NCBI RefSeq assembly: GCF_004664715.2
Contig: NC_051069.1
Location: forward strand, 78,328,647-78,392,646
Direction: 5' to 3'
Source: Peromyscus leucopus
Taxonomy: Eukaryota; Chordata; Mammalia; Rodentia; Cricetidae
Length of the DNA stretch: 64,000 nucleotides
Made by a program: the position numbers and the translations under genes. Positions within the stretch are counted from its first letter, which is position 1, and each line of letters begins with the position of its first letter. Positions 33,725 through 45,478 of the stretch are shown one piece after another. The notes under the pieces are model-generated. The model saw nothing but the letters and a program-made list of their open reading frames with translations. It had not been told where the DNA came from and made no database searches.

Positions 33725-34871
33725 ATGGGCAGACGTCAAGGCAGAAGTACATACAACAAAATGAAGAGCAATACAGCATCACCAGAACCTAGCCCGCCTC
33801 CAACTTCTAGATCTGAACATCAAAAATTGGAAGAAGCAGAAGAAAACAGCCTTATGAATAACATCATGAAGAAGGTAGAGACTTGTGTAAAGGAAAAGAC
33901 AAAAAATGGGAAGAACGCTGTAAACAACTAGAGGAAAGAGCAAACAAATTAGAAGAAAACAATAAAGTCCTGGAAGAAAACAATAAAGTCCTAGAAGAAA
34001 ACAATAAAGAACTGGAAGAAAACAATAAAGTACTGAAAGAAAATCATGAAAAAGCAATGAAACAAATAAAGGAAACAGTCCAAGACCTGAAAGGGGAAAT
34101 GGAAAAAATGAAGAAGACACAAACAGAGGGAATGCTGGAAATAGAAAATCTGAGTAAAAGATCGGGAACTTCAGATACAAGTATAACCAACAGAATGCAA
34201 GAGATAGAAGAGAGGATCTCTGGCATTGAAGATACAGTAGAAGAAATAGATTCATCAGTCAAAGAAAACACTAAAGCCAACAAAGTCATGAACCAAAATG
34301 TCCAAGAAATTTGGGACACCGTGAAAAGACCAAACCTACGAATTACAGGGATAGAAGGTGAAGAATACCAACTCAAAGGCACAGAAAATATATTCAACAA
34401 ATTCATAGAAGAAAACTTTCCCAACTTAAAGAAGGAAATGCCTATGAAGATACAAGAAGCCTATAGAACACCAAACAGACTAGACCCCCAAAAAAGTCCC
34501 CTCGACACATAATAATTAAACAACTAAATGTACAGAATAAAGAAAGAATATTAAGAGCAGCAAAGGAAAAAGGCCAAGTGACCTATAAAGGCAAACCCAT
34601 CAGAATAACACCCGATTTCTCAATGGAGACTTTGAAAGCCAGAAGGACCTGGACAGATGTAATGCAGAAGCTAAGAGACCATGGATGTCAGCCCAGACTA
34701 ATATACCCAGCAAAACTTTCAATCATCATAGATGGAATGAACAAGACATTCCAAGACAAAGTCAGATTCAAACAATACTTATCCACAAACCCAGCCCTAC
34801 AGGAGGCACTAGAAGGAAAATTCCAACCGAAGGAAGTCAGATACACACTCGAAAACACAGGCAATAGATAA
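33725..34871 (+). pseudogene. L1 ORF1 (RNA-binding chaperone), two frameshifts
   Basis: ORF1p is the trimeric nucleic-acid chaperone that coats L1 RNA. The ATG at 33725 opens a basic N terminus (MGRRQGRSTYNKMKS). At the A-run 33902-33906 one base is lost, moving from reading frame 2 to frame 1. The coiled coil then runs to about 34300, including four or five tandem 7-residue units with core LEENNK (33945-34050). The RRM region (NLRITGIEGEEYQ near 34335) follows. A second single-base loss near 34490-34505 shifts to frame 0, where the C-terminal domain (RAAKEKGQVTYKGKPIRITPDFS, then LKARRTW) ends at 34871. About 380 codons in total, the usual size for rodent ORF1. Confidence 0.9.
33945..34050 (+). 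repeat. 21-bp tandem repeats in L1 ORF1 coiled coil
   Basis: Units 'ctggaagaaaacaataaagt' and variants repeat with a 21-bp (7-codon) period about five times, encoding LEENNKV, LEENNKV, LEENNKE, LEENNKV, LKENHEK. The period equals one heptad, so copy changes lengthen the coiled coil while keeping register. The older L1 at 16.7 kb does not show this expansion. Confidence 0.92.
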
Positions 34872-34936
34872 AGCCACAGCAGTAAACCCCAAAGAAGAGA
34901 AGTACACACATGCTACCACAAAAAATAACAGGGATT

Positions 34937-35110
34937 GCCGGGCGGTGGTGGCGCACGCCTTTAATCCCAGCACTCGGGAGGCAGAGGCAGGCAGATCTCT
35001 GTGAGTTCGAGGCCAGCCTGGTCTCCAAAGCGAGTTCCAGGAAAGGCGCAAAGCTACACAGAGAAACCCTGTCTCGAAAAACCAAAAAAAAAAAAAAAAA
35101 AAAAAAACAC
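34937..35110 (+). mobile_element. Young B1 SINE in the L1 inter-ORF spacer
   Basis: Consensus B1 from gccgggcggtggtggcgca through ctgtctcgaaaaacc and an A-tail with a small CA end. The 9-bp duplication ACAGGGATT occurs at 34928-34936 and 35111-35119. Inserted between ORF1 stop and ORF2, so younger than the L1. Confidence 0.95.
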
Positions 35111-35117
35111 ACAGGGA

Positions 35118-38100
35118 TTAATAATTACTGGTCATTAATATCCCTTAATATCAACGGACTTAATTCACCTATAAAAAGACATAGGCTTACAGAATGGATA
35201 CGAAAGCAGGACCCATCTTTCTGCTGCATACAAGAAACACATCTCAAATTCAAAGACAGACACTACCTAAGAATAAAAGGCTGGGAAAAGACTTTCCAAT
35301 CAAATGGTCTTAAGAAACAAACGGGCATAGCCATCTTGATATCCAACAAAATAGACTTCAAACTAAAATCAATCAAAAGAGATCAAGAAGGGCATTACAT
35401 CCTCATCACAGGAAAGATCCACCAAGATGAAGTTTCAATTCTGAACATTTATGCCCCAAACACAAGGGCACCCACATATGTAAAAGAAACATTACTAAAG
35501 CTTAAACCACATATAAAACCCCACACATTAATAGTGGGAGATCTCAACACCCCACTTTCACCACTGGACAGATCTCCCTAATCGAAACTTAACAGAGAAA
35601 TAAAGGACTTAACTGATGTCATGACCCAAATGGACCTAATAGATATCTACAGAACATTCCATCCAAACAAAAAAGAATAAAACTTCTTCTCAGCACCCCA
35701 TGGAGCTTTCTCTAAAATCGACCACATACTTGGCCACAAAGCAAATCACAACAGATAGAAAACAATTGGAATAACCTCCTGCGTTCTATCAGACCACCAT
35801 GGTTTAAAGTTAGATTTCAACAACAACAAAAACTACAGAAAACCTACAATCTCATGGAAGCTGAATAATGCTCAACTGAATCACCAATGGGTTAAGGAAG
35901 AAATAAAAAAAGAAATTAAAGACTTCCTACAGATCAATGAAAATGAAGACACCACATACCCAAACTTATGGGACACTATGAAAGCAGTGCTAAGAGGGAA
36001 ATTCATAGCACTAAATGCACACATAAAGAAGTTGGAGAAATCCCACACTAGTGATTTAACAGCACACCTGAAAGCTCTAGAACAAGAAGAAGCAAAGTCT
36101 CCCAGGAAGAATAGACGCCAGGAAATTATCAAAGTGAGAGGTGAAATTAATAAAATAGAAACTAAGAGAATAATACAAAAAATTAATGAAACAAAGAGTT
36201 GGTTCTTTGAGAAAATCAACAAGATAGACAAGCCCTTATCCAAACTAACCAAAAGACAGAGAGAGAGAATCCAAATCAATAAAATCAGAAATTAAAAGGG
36301 GGATATAACAACAGACATTGAGGAAATCCAGAGAATTATCGGGTCATATTTCAAAAACCTCTACTCCACAAAACTGGAAAACCTAAAAGAAATGGACAAT
36401 TTTCTGGATAGGTACCACATACCTAAGTTAAATCAAGACCAGATAAACTATTTAAATAGTCCAATAACCCCTAAGGAAATAGAAACAGTCACTAAAAGTC
36501 TCCCAACCAAAAAACGCCCAGGACCAGATGGTTTCAGCGCAGAATTCTACCAGATCTTCAAAGAAGAGTTAATACCAATACTCTCTAAATTGTTCCACAT
36601 AATTGAAACAGAAGGGACATTACCAAACTCCTTCTATGAGGCTACAATAACCCTGATTCCCAAACCAAACAAGGATACAACAAAGAAAGAGAACTACAGA
36701 CCGATCACCCTCATGAACATTGATGCAAAAATACTCAATAAAATACTGGCAAACAGACTCCAAGAACACATCAGAACAATTATCCACCATGATCAAGTAG
36801 GCTTCATCCCAGGGATGCAAGCGTGGTTCAACATACGAAAGTCCGTCAATGTAATACACCATATAAACAAACTCAAAGAAAAAAAAAACACATGATCATC
36901 TCACTAGATGCAGAAAAGGCATTTGACAAAATCCAACACCCTTTCATGATAAAAGTCTTGGAGCGATCAGGAATACAGGGAACATACCTAAACATAATAA
37001 AGGCAATTTACAGCAAGCCAACAGCCAACATCAAATTAAATGGAGAGAAACTCAAAGCAATTCCACTAAAATCAGGAACGAGGCAAGGCTGTCCACTCTC
37101 CCCATACTTATTCAATATAGCACTTGAAGTTCTAGCCAGAGCAATAAGACAACATAAGGAGATTAAGGGGATACAAATTGGAAAGGAAGAAGTCAAGCTT
37201 TCCCTATTTGCAGATGACATGATAGTATACTTGAGTGACCCCAAAGATTCCACCCAGGAACTGATAAAGCTTATAAACACCTTCAGCAACATAGCAGGAT
37301 ACAAGATCAACTCAAAAAAATCAATAGCCCTCCTATATACAATGGACAAAGAAGCTGAGAAGGAAATCAGAGATACATCACCCTTTACGATAGCCACAAA
37401 TGACATAAAATACCTTGGGGTAACACTAACTAAGCAAGTGAAAGACCTATATGACAAGAACTTTAAGTCCCTGAAAAAAGAAATTGAAGAAGATGTCAGA
37501 AAATGGAAAGATCTCCCATGCTCATGGATAGGCAGGACCAACATAGTAAAAATGGCAATCTTACCAAAAGCAATCTACAGATTCATTGCAATCCCATCAA
37601 AATACCAACACAATTCTTCACAGACCTGGAAAGAATAATACTCAACTTCATATGGAAAAACAAAAAACCCAGAATAGCCAAAAGAATCCTGTACAATAAA
37701 ACAACCTCTGGAGGCAACACAATCCCTGACTTCAAGCTCTACTATAGAACTACAGTAATAAAAACAGCTTGGTATTGGCATAAAAACCGACATGTGGACC
37801 AATGGAATCAAATTGAAGAACCTGACATTAACCCACACACCTATGAACATATAATTTTTGACAAAGAAGCCAAAAGTGTACAATGGAAAAAAGAAAGCAT
37901 CTTCAACAAATGGTGCTGGCATAACTGGATATCAACGTGTAGAAGGCTGCAAATAGATCCATATCTGTCACCATGCACAAAACTTAAGTCCAAGTGGATC
38001 AAGGAACTCAACATAAATCCAGCTACTTTGAATCTGCTAGAAGAGAAAGTAGGAAGTAGTCTTGAATGTATTGGCATAGGAGATCACTTCCTAAATATAA

Positions 38101-38934
38101 CACCAGTAACACAGGCACTGAGAGAAACAATCAATCAATGGGACCTCTTGAAACTGAGAAGCTTTTGTAGAGCAAAGGATACAGTCAACAAGGCAAAGCG
38201 ACAGCCTACAGAATGGGAAAAGATCTTCACCAACCCCACATCTGACAGAGGACTGATATCCAGAATATATAAGGAACTCAAGAAATTAGACATCAAAATG
38301 ACCAACAGTCCAATTGAGAAATGGGCTTTAGAACTAAACAGAGAATTCTCAACAGAGGAAACTCAAATGGCTGAAAGACTTTTAAGGAATTGCTCAACAT
38401 CCCTAATCATCAGGGAAATGCAAATCAAAACAACTCTGAGATACCACCTTACGCCTGTCAGAATGGCTAAGATAAAAAACACTGAAGACACTTTATGCTG
38501 TAGAGGATGTGGAACCAGGGGAACTCTCCTCCACTGTTGGTGGGAATGCAAGCTTGTACAACCACTTCGGAAATCAATATGGCGCTTTCTTAGAAAATTG
38601 GGAATCAATCTCTCCCAAGATCCAGCTATACCACTCTTGGGCATAATACCCAAGAAATGCTCAATCATACCACAAGAGCACTTGCTCCGCTATGTTTATA
38701 TCAGCATTGCTTGTAATAGCCAATACCTGGAAACAACCTCGATGCCCTTTAACTGAAGAATAGATAAATAAATTGTGGCACATATACACAGTGGAATACT
38801 ACTCAGCAGAGAAAAACAATGACATCATGAGGTTTGCAGGCAAATGGATGGATCTAGAAAAAATCATCCTGAGTGAAGTAACCCAGACTCAGAAAGACAA
38901 ATATGGTATGTACTCACTCATAGGAGGATACTAG
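35118..38934 (+). pseudogene. L1 ORF2 (endonuclease-reverse transcriptase), broken
   Basis: ORF2p nicks target DNA and reverse transcribes L1 RNA. The AP-endonuclease part is readable: SLNINGLN (Asn), IQETHL (Glu), [13 protein letters not shown] and the SDHHG motif near 35798. In-frame stops lie at 35579, 35678, 35756 and 36293. Reverse transcriptase motifs follow: [13 protein letters not shown] near 36515, LIPKPNKD near 36655, [16 protein letters not shown] near 36700. A frameshift at the A-run 36882-36891 comes next, then [35 protein letters not shown] and the catalytic FADDM at about 37208-37222. A further frameshift lies near 37600, then the C-terminal region with the CCRGCGTRG...H...C cysteine motif near 38495-38550. 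Another shift near 38690 precedes the natural stop (TAG 38932-38934). The enzyme is dead but the domain order is complete. Confidence 0.9.
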
Positions 38935-40006
38935 ATGTGGAACAAGGATGACTGGACTGCTACTCACATCACCAGTGAGGCTACCTGGAAAACGGGACCC
39001 CAAGAAAGACATGGAGATCACCCAATGATGGAGAAATGGATGAGATCTACATGAACAGCCTGGACATGAGTGGGAGCAATGAAGGGCGAGGGTCAAAGGA
39101 AAGAGAGCGGGAGATCCCAGCTGGATCAAGAACAGAGAGGGAGAACAAGGAATAGGAGACCATGGTAAATGAAGACCACATGAGAAAAGGAAGACACAAA
39201 GTGCTAAAGAGGCCCACAGAAATCCACAAAGATACCTCCACAAAAGACTGTTGGCAATGGTTGAGAGACAGCCGGGACTGACCTACTCTGGTGATGGAAT
39301 GGCCAAACACCCTAATAGTCATGCCAGAAACCCCATCCAAGGACTGGGGAATCTGGATGCAGACATCCACGGCTGGGCCCCGGGTGGAGCGCTGGGAGTC
39401 TAATTAGTGAGAAAGAGGAGGGTTTATATGAGTGATAATTGTTGAAACCAAGTTTGGATAAAGCACAGGGACAAATAGCCAAACGAATGGAAACTCATGA
39501 ACTATGAACCAAAGACTGAGGGGCCCCAACTGGATCAGGCCTCTGAATAGTAAGACAGTCGATTGGCTTGATCTGTTTGGGAGGCATCTAGGCAGTGGTA
39601 CCAGGTCCTGGGCTCGTTGCATGAGTTAGCTCTTTGAAACCTGGGACTTATGCAGGATCACATGGCTCAATCTGGGAGGAGGGGACTGGACCTGCCTGGA
39701 GTGAGTCTATCAGGTCGATCTCAGTCCTCGGGGGAGACCTTGATCTGGAGGAGGTGGGAATGGGGGGGGTTGGCTGGGGGGAAGGGGAGGGGGTCAGGAA
39801 GAGAGAGAACAAGGGAATCTGTGGCTGTTATGTAGAACTGAATAGTATTTTAAAATAAAATTTAAAAAAAAACATTAAAAAAAAGGAAAGTACAAATAAG
39901 CAATGAACCAAAACAAAAACCTGCAAGTCATACCTGATCTGCAACCCAGAATAAAACTGTAGTGATAGTTTGGTGGTTAAATTTTAGAACTGTTATCAAT
40001 GCAAAA

Positions 40007-40008
<2 letters not shown>

Positions 40009-40072
<64 letters not shown>

Positions 40073-40134
40073 CCTCCCTCCCTCTGTCCCCTCTCTCTCT
40101 CTCTCCTGCTCTGTGTGTGTGTGTGTGTGTGTGT
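40009..40134. repeat. (CT)n and (GT)n microsatellites
   Basis: (TC)n from 40009 to about 40070, passing into CCCT units, then (CT)n again and a (GT)n block at 40112-40134. Long arginine/glutamate and serine/leucine frames over it are artefacts. Confidence 0.96.
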
Positions 40135-40366
40135 TTATTTCCAAATGAGAAAATGCTATGACTAATGTTTTATAACTTTCTCTTTGGCTGTCAATCAAGT
40201 TATTTGCTCTATAAGTATTCAGCATATTAAAAAATATGCTAAAATATGTCATTTTTTCCTCTAATGGTAAAAAAAAATAAATGTGATTTTGTTCTCATAA
40301 GCACTAGATCTTCTTTCCATTAATTTCCTCTGATAAGCTATTGTTGGATTACAGGAAAGTATTGTG

Positions 40367-40399
40367 GTGTGTGGTGTGTGTGTGTGTGTGTGTGTGTGT
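40367..40399. repeat. (GT)n microsatellite
   Basis: GTGTG units with one early GGTGTG interruption. Confidence 0.93.
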
Positions 40400-40988
40400 A
40401 TACCAGGCACCATACTATATTCTTTGTTAGTTCTGATGGAGTTTTAGTTAATTACTCTGAGTTTTCCATGCTAAGAATCACCTTAGCTAGAAATAAAGAT
40501 AATTTTTTTGTTTAAAAGTGTTTTCTTCTATTTTCTTTCCCTTGGGAACCCATGTCCAAAAAAAAAAATTAATAATATGTTAGGGCTGTGGCACACCAGT
40601 CAATGTCTTCAGCACCCACTTAAGTGTCTCTGCGTGAGAAACAAGCTCCCTTGGTGCACTTCTGTGACACAGGCCATTGGCTCTGATCCCCTTTGACCTC
40701 CCTCACCCTCTTTGCTGGGCACTCAAGAAAGTATACATGCAGGCCAGTATTTGAATAATGCTGAGGCTCTGGTAAACATTCAGGCCTCTCTGCTCATCTT
40801 TTAAGACCTGTGGCCATTTTTCAGAAGATAAACTGACCAGCAAAGGCCTATTGCCCATCCCTAACAAGGCTGTCAGCACAATTCCACAGCTACCAAAGGC
40901 CAAATGCTTAAGTCAGACACTAGAAAATTGCTTAGATATTTTCCTCTTTTCTTTTTTCTAGCCTGTCCGTGTGTTTGTGCAGTTATTT
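40400..40988. other. Intergenic, nothing recognised
   Basis: No gene or mobile element that I can support; an A-run at 40559-40568. Confidence 0.45.
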
Positions 40989-40989
40989 G

Positions 40990-41320
40990 TTTATGTTCAT
41001 TCATAGTGTGTCTGTATAGTTTGAGGGGCAGAGGAGGAGAGATGCTATGGAAGCCAGGAGCCTGAAGCAGCCTCGGGGGTTGCTCCTTAGGGATGCTTCA
41101 CCTTGTTTCTTGAGACAGGATCTGGGGTCTGGAGCTCACTGAGCAGGCTAGACTGGCTGGCCAGTGAGCTATAAGATCTGTCTGTCTCCAGTTCTTCACC
41201 AATGAGACTGAAAGTACATGCCACCACAAACAGTTTCTTACAACAGTGCCAGGAAGCAAAATCAGGTCCTTGTGATTGTGAGACACACACTTCACCAGCT
41301 GAGCTACCTGCCCTGTCCTC
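40990..41320 (-). mobile_element. B4-like SINE, minus strand
   Basis: Reverse-complement layout: 'ttgagacaggatctggggtct', 'ggagctcactgagcaggcta' (B1-like half), then 'ggtccttgtgattgtgag' and 'ttcaccagctgagctacctg', the inverted tRNA-type head. Confidence 0.6.
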
Positions 41321-41547
41321 CCGTTTGTTTATACAGGCACCTTTGGTATTCCTATTTCTGACTGTCCGTATATGTTTCTTGTGTACAACATAAAACTAGG
41401 TTTTGGTTTGAGAATCAATGTTTTGTTTTCTAGTTGTCTTCTAATAGCTCTTTTCCCACTGTCTACTGGTCAGACATGCTTGGCATTGGTTCTTATGTTA
41501 TTTCTATCATATCACTGCTTTGTATCACTGCTTCAAACTTGTAAAGA

Positions 41548-41695
41548 TTTTATATATATAAAATCACAATACATAATACATTGTATAGGTCATATATAAA
41601 ATATATAATATATTGTGTATACATGTCATATATAATATATGACATATAGCGATCATATATCATATATTGCATATACAGTATATAATACATATAAT
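41548..41695. repeat. AT-rich palindromic run
   Basis: TATATA-rich stretch with repeated CATATATA/TATATATG motifs (gtcatatataatatatgaca is self-complementary). Low-complexity, likely microsatellite-derived. Confidence 0.8.
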
Positions 41696-42454
41696 CACAA
41701 ATGATGGCATTTCATTAGAGAACACTGGGAGGGAAATGACTTCTTTATATTTAAGAGTTACCTGAATAGCAAGTAAAGTTAGCACATATTGACTGCTGCA
41801 TGCCAGAGGTGACGGTGATTTTTTGCTGCAACATACGTTATTTCCAAGGTCAGCAGCACATGATTAAAAAATAATAATTTCTTATGCTTGTTTTTATAGC
41901 TCAGAAACTCATAAGGGACCCATCTGGGTGGTTCTGGCTCAATGTTTCCCATTAAGTCACAGTCAAGATACTACTGGCTGAGGCTAAGGATATTGAACAG
42001 ATGGTTCTAAACAGTTCTTAAATTCTATGACACTCTGTGACACCTCGAACAGTCCTGGGATTCCCGAATCATGAGTCCCTTGAGCAACATGTTTTTCCCT
42101 GCCCAGAGCAGCTGCCTGAGTGGAGAACATGGTGTGGTCCCTCAGGCTTGAGTCACAGAGAGGCTTTATTGGTGTTTCTCTGCTGTCCTCTTGTGGTCAT
42201 CTCTCATATTGTTGCAGGTCTAAGAAAATGATCGCATGCACCAAGTACTTACAGAAATATCTAATTATAGACCTAAATGCAGAGCTTTCAAGAGTGTTTA
42301 CTAGGAGCAGTGGGGGGTATACAGTCATTCAGTTCACCTTTAAAAAATTTAGTGTTACTAGAGTAAGACACTCAGCCCCCAAACTATTAAATTCTGTGGT
42401 ACATGGCACGGAACAAAGGTAGATGAGAAGTCTAGTTCTACTCACTACACACAT
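41696..42454. other. Intergenic, nothing recognised
   Basis: No gene or clear repeat. Two short frames (42037-42231, 42120-42422) have no motif or splice context. Confidence 0.45.
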
Positions 42455-42860
42455 CACCTTCACCACTGTCATTGCCATCACCACCATCCATACCACCATC
42501 CCCGCCACCACTACCTCCATCCCTATCACCACTGTCACCATCACCATAACCACTGTCTCTTCTTCCGTAACCAACCACAGACATTATCATCAGTGCTCCA
42601 TCATCACCATCACCACCCTCCTTGATTCATACCGAGATCACCACCATTACTGCCACCATCTCACCAGCAACACCATAACCACATCAGTACCACCACTACC
42701 ATCACCACCATCACCGTCACACAGACACCTTCATCATCACTGCCCCATCATTACTACCAGCACCAGCACCACCACTACTGTTATGAGTACTGCCATCCCC
42801 ACTACCACCGCCGACTCCCCCATCCCCACTATCCATCACCCTCACTGCCACTCTCATCCT
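42455..42860. repeat. Degenerate CAC/CAT trinucleotide satellite
   Basis: About 400 bp made mostly of ACC, ATC, CAT and CAC triplets, strongly pyrimidine-and-A biased. The 167-codon Thr/Ile-rich plus frame and Val/Met-rich minus frame read from it are artefacts of trinucleotide periodicity. Confidence 0.9.
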
Positions 42861-43089
42861 GATGACTGCAAACACCACCCCAAATCTGAAGCTCCCAGAC
42901 AATGCGGACTCTGCAATGGAAGTTAATAGAATCAACAGCAAATTGAACAGATTGGCTATAGAATTAACATTCATACAGGAGCTTTTACTTTGCTAAGAGC
43001 ATCAACAAATATTTTGCTATCAAAGCCCCACAACAGCCCTAAGAGACAAGACAGGTAGTAGTTCCACCTTCCTGTTTACTTTGCTCTTG

Positions 43090-43680
43090 AGATTTTCATA
43101 TAAAGAAATTTAAAAGGGAACCTAACAAACACCCACATATCTGCCACCTAGAACTGACAGATGATAATATTTTGTCATATATATTTCAGTTATTTAAAAG
43201 AAGAAAATAACACTCCACATTAAAGTGAAGCATCTTTTTGTAGCCCTCCCTGCCCCCATTTCTCACCCTCCATCCCAGTGTGATAACCTTCCATTTTATG
43301 CCATGATGTCCAATCTGTGTTTTTAAATTTTTAATATGTATTTTAGTGTGTTTGTATAGGCACACAAATGTAGCTTGCTCATAAGAGTACAGCTTTCTGC
43401 ATGCTTTTGGCGATAACTGAGGAGTATCACACTGGAACACTTTGCAATGTTTTTTCACTCTTCAATATACTTTCAATATCATTTCATATGACTGTGTAGG
43501 GAGCATTCCATTCATTTTCAACCATAGTAAAGTATTCCCACATGTAAGTCATCCACAGTTTGTTTATCCAGCCCCCTCCTGACGGGCATTTGGATTGTAT
43601 CCAACGTTTCATCCCATGCACTGTGCTGCAATGAACATCATTGTGCATGTCCCTTAATATCATATTTCTTACAAATGAGG
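43090..43680 (-). mobile_element. Old L1 fragment, minus strand
   Basis: Reverse complement of an ancient L1 3' region: 'gcatttggattgtatccaac' and 'ctgcaatgaacatcattgtgc' correspond to the 'gggttgtttccag / tgctgcaataaacatgggtg' text of mammalian L1 3' UTRs. Highly diverged. Confidence 0.6.
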
Positions 43681-43800
43681 AAACTGAGGCTCAGAAAAGA
43701 GAGACTGTGTAATGTGCCCATCCTCATACAGCTCCTAAGTGACAGTCAAAACTGGATCATTATCAATCTGCTCTATCCTCTGAGCATATTTGTACAGGTC
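43674..43800 (+). mobile_element. MIR SINE
   Basis: 'aatgaggaaactgaggctca', 'aatgtgcccatcctcatacagctcctaagtgacag' follow the core MIR sequence. Ancient, shared by mammals. Confidence 0.75.
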
Positions 43801-44080
43801 AATATTTCATAAAGGAGACAAGAGGGAGCAACTAACTCAAGCTGTAAAACACCCAAACTTGATAAAATGGTGATTCTGAGTAGAATATAATTAATTTTTA
43901 AAGCAACATAGATTGAGAGAATTGGATGGTATATGCCCAATACCATTGGTCATGGGCTGGGATGTGTTTGTGTCAAAAATGAATATATTTTAAGAAACCG
44001 TCTAGGGACACAGGGAGAACAGAGTCATTTGCAAGTCACAGACAAAGACCTCAGGAAATGGGTTTCTGCTGTGTATGCAG
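43801..44080. other. Intergenic, nothing recognised
   Basis: No gene or repeat that I can support. Confidence 0.4.
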
Positions 44081-44084
44081 GTAT

Positions 44085-44338
44085 ATGTTCATGTGTGTGT
44101 ATGTGGCGGCCAGAAGACAACCTCTGCTGTCATTTGTCAGTGAGCATCCACCTCCTATTTTTGAGACAATGTCTCTCATTGGCCTGGAGCTCACCAAGTT
44201 GGCTAGGCTAGATGGCCAGCTCTGCGCACATAAGTTCACACCACAATGCCTGGGTTTCATGTGGGTTCTGAGGTCCAGGCTCCAGTCTTCATGCTTGTGT
44301 GACAAATATTTCATCAACTGAGCTGGCACCCTGGCCCC
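44085..44338 (-). mobile_element. B4-like SINE, minus strand
   Basis: 'ggcggccagaagacaacctc', 'ttttgagacaatgtctctca', 'ggcctggagctcaccaagttggcta' and 'atttcatcaactgagctgg' follow the inverted B4 layout. Confidence 0.65.
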
Positions 44339-45106
44339 AGGTCCCTGTCTTTTAAGTGTTTTAACCTCTGTCTGCTATGGTCACAGTTAGACGACAGGAC
44401 TTTTCTATCCAAGGCTTAAAAGTGACCACCTCAGTGGCACAGGACTTAGAAAAGGACAGAGCTGACTACCCCAGCTCCAGTGACCACTGTTGTCCCTGAC
44501 CAAGACTTCCTTCATCAGATGGCCTCAGGAGTGGCTGGAGCTAATCTTAGTGACTTACTAGAAAGATGAGTAAATAGTTTTCCTCACCTTACATTTACTA
44601 GCCAGATTGCCCTGGGAAAAGTTGACTGAAATCTCTGTGCTGTGTTCCTCATTCACAAAAGTGGAATGTCTAGATGTTTTTGTCAACGAGAGCTGTTAGA
44701 TGCTCCACATGAAGCAATAGAACTAGAATTGCTTAGAGCAGGAACTGATTCTTATTTTTCCATAGTTATTAAAGTTAGTATTACTCCCAAATTCTCAGGA
44801 AAAATTAGAAAGTTAGCATTTATACTTTCTTCAACTTCCCTCACCCCTTAATTCTCTATTTTGCTATGCTTAAATTATTAAGATTCATAAAATGTATTCA
44901 TACTAGATTTTTCCTTTGTTGTCTATGAAAATTGGTAGATAACATGCTTGCTCAAAAGCTGCTTTTTTTTAAATGGGCTTAAAGTTATTGACATGGTGAT
45001 GGGTTTCATACAGACATTTTCATTTAGTTATGTCATTTACTTAGACCATATTCATCCCTATACATTCTTCTCTGCCTTGCATGAGCCCCATTCTTTTTCC
45101 CAGATA
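44339..45106. other. Intergenic, nothing recognised
   Basis: No gene or clear repeat. Small frames such as 44642-44851 have no family match. Confidence 0.45.

Positions 45107-45184
<78 letters not shown>
45107..45184. repeat. (GT)n(GC)n(AC)n inverted microsatellite
   Basis: About 10 GT units, a GCGCGCGCGTGCGC centre and about 23 AC units. The whole run alternates purine and pyrimidine, and its left part is complementary to its right part, so it can form both Z-DNA and a hairpin/cruciform. Confidence 0.97.
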
Positions 45185-45186
<2 letters not shown>

Positions 45187-45321
45187 GCCTCTGCCTTTCC
45201 CTGACTCGATAGAATTTTTCTGGGATAGTTCATTCATTTTTGTGTTTTCCACCCCCTGAATTTCTTAAAATTTTAGGCTGGCCACCCATAGCTTTTGCAC
45301 TTGAACTCCAAGAGTTTAGGT

Positions 45322-45478
45322 CTATGGGTCTGGCCTAGTGGTGCATGCCTGTAATCCCAGAACTCAAGTGGAAGAGGCAGGAGGATCACAGCAAGTTCAA
45401 TGACAGTTTGATCTTAGTAAGTTCCAGGACAACCAGGAACATAGGCCCTGCCTAATATAAACAAAGGAAAAGATTTTA
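45322..45478 (+). mobile_element. Old B1-type SINE
   Basis: 'ctagtggtgcatgcctgtaa', 'tcccagaactcaagtgg', 'aggcaggaggatcacagcaag' and 'agttccaggacaaccaggaa' follow the B1 consensus with a diverged left half. Confidence 0.75.

Larger units (their letters stand above)
33509..39886 (+). mobile_element. L1 (LINE-1), nearly full length, inactive
   Basis: Short 5' leader (33509-33724), ORF1 (33725-34871), spacer with a B1 insertion, ORF2 (about 35118-38934) and a roughly 0.95-kb 3' UTR. The 3' UTR has a G-rich polypurine block at 39730-39805, AATAAA at 39855 and A-tail to about 39884. The bases 33492-33508 (aagaggaaaatacaggt) and about 39881-39896 (aaaaggaaagtacaaat) look like an aged target duplication. 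Sequence text is far better preserved than in the L1 at 16.1 kb, so it is younger. Both ORFs are broken by frameshifts and stops, so it cannot mobilise itself. Confidence 0.93.

Noticed and set aside
33779..34424. Hydrophobic minus-strand frames that look like membrane proteins
   Set aside because: They are the antisense of the A-rich L1 ORF1; Phe/Leu/Ser richness is a consequence of base composition.
33883..34512. 209-codon coiled-coil protein as a host gene
   Set aside because: It is the middle section of L1 ORF1, between two frameshifts, with L1 ORF2 following.
42423..42926. 167-codon Thr/Ile/His-rich reading frame
   Set aside because: Produced by CAC/CAT trinucleotide repeats; the reverse strand is open as well.
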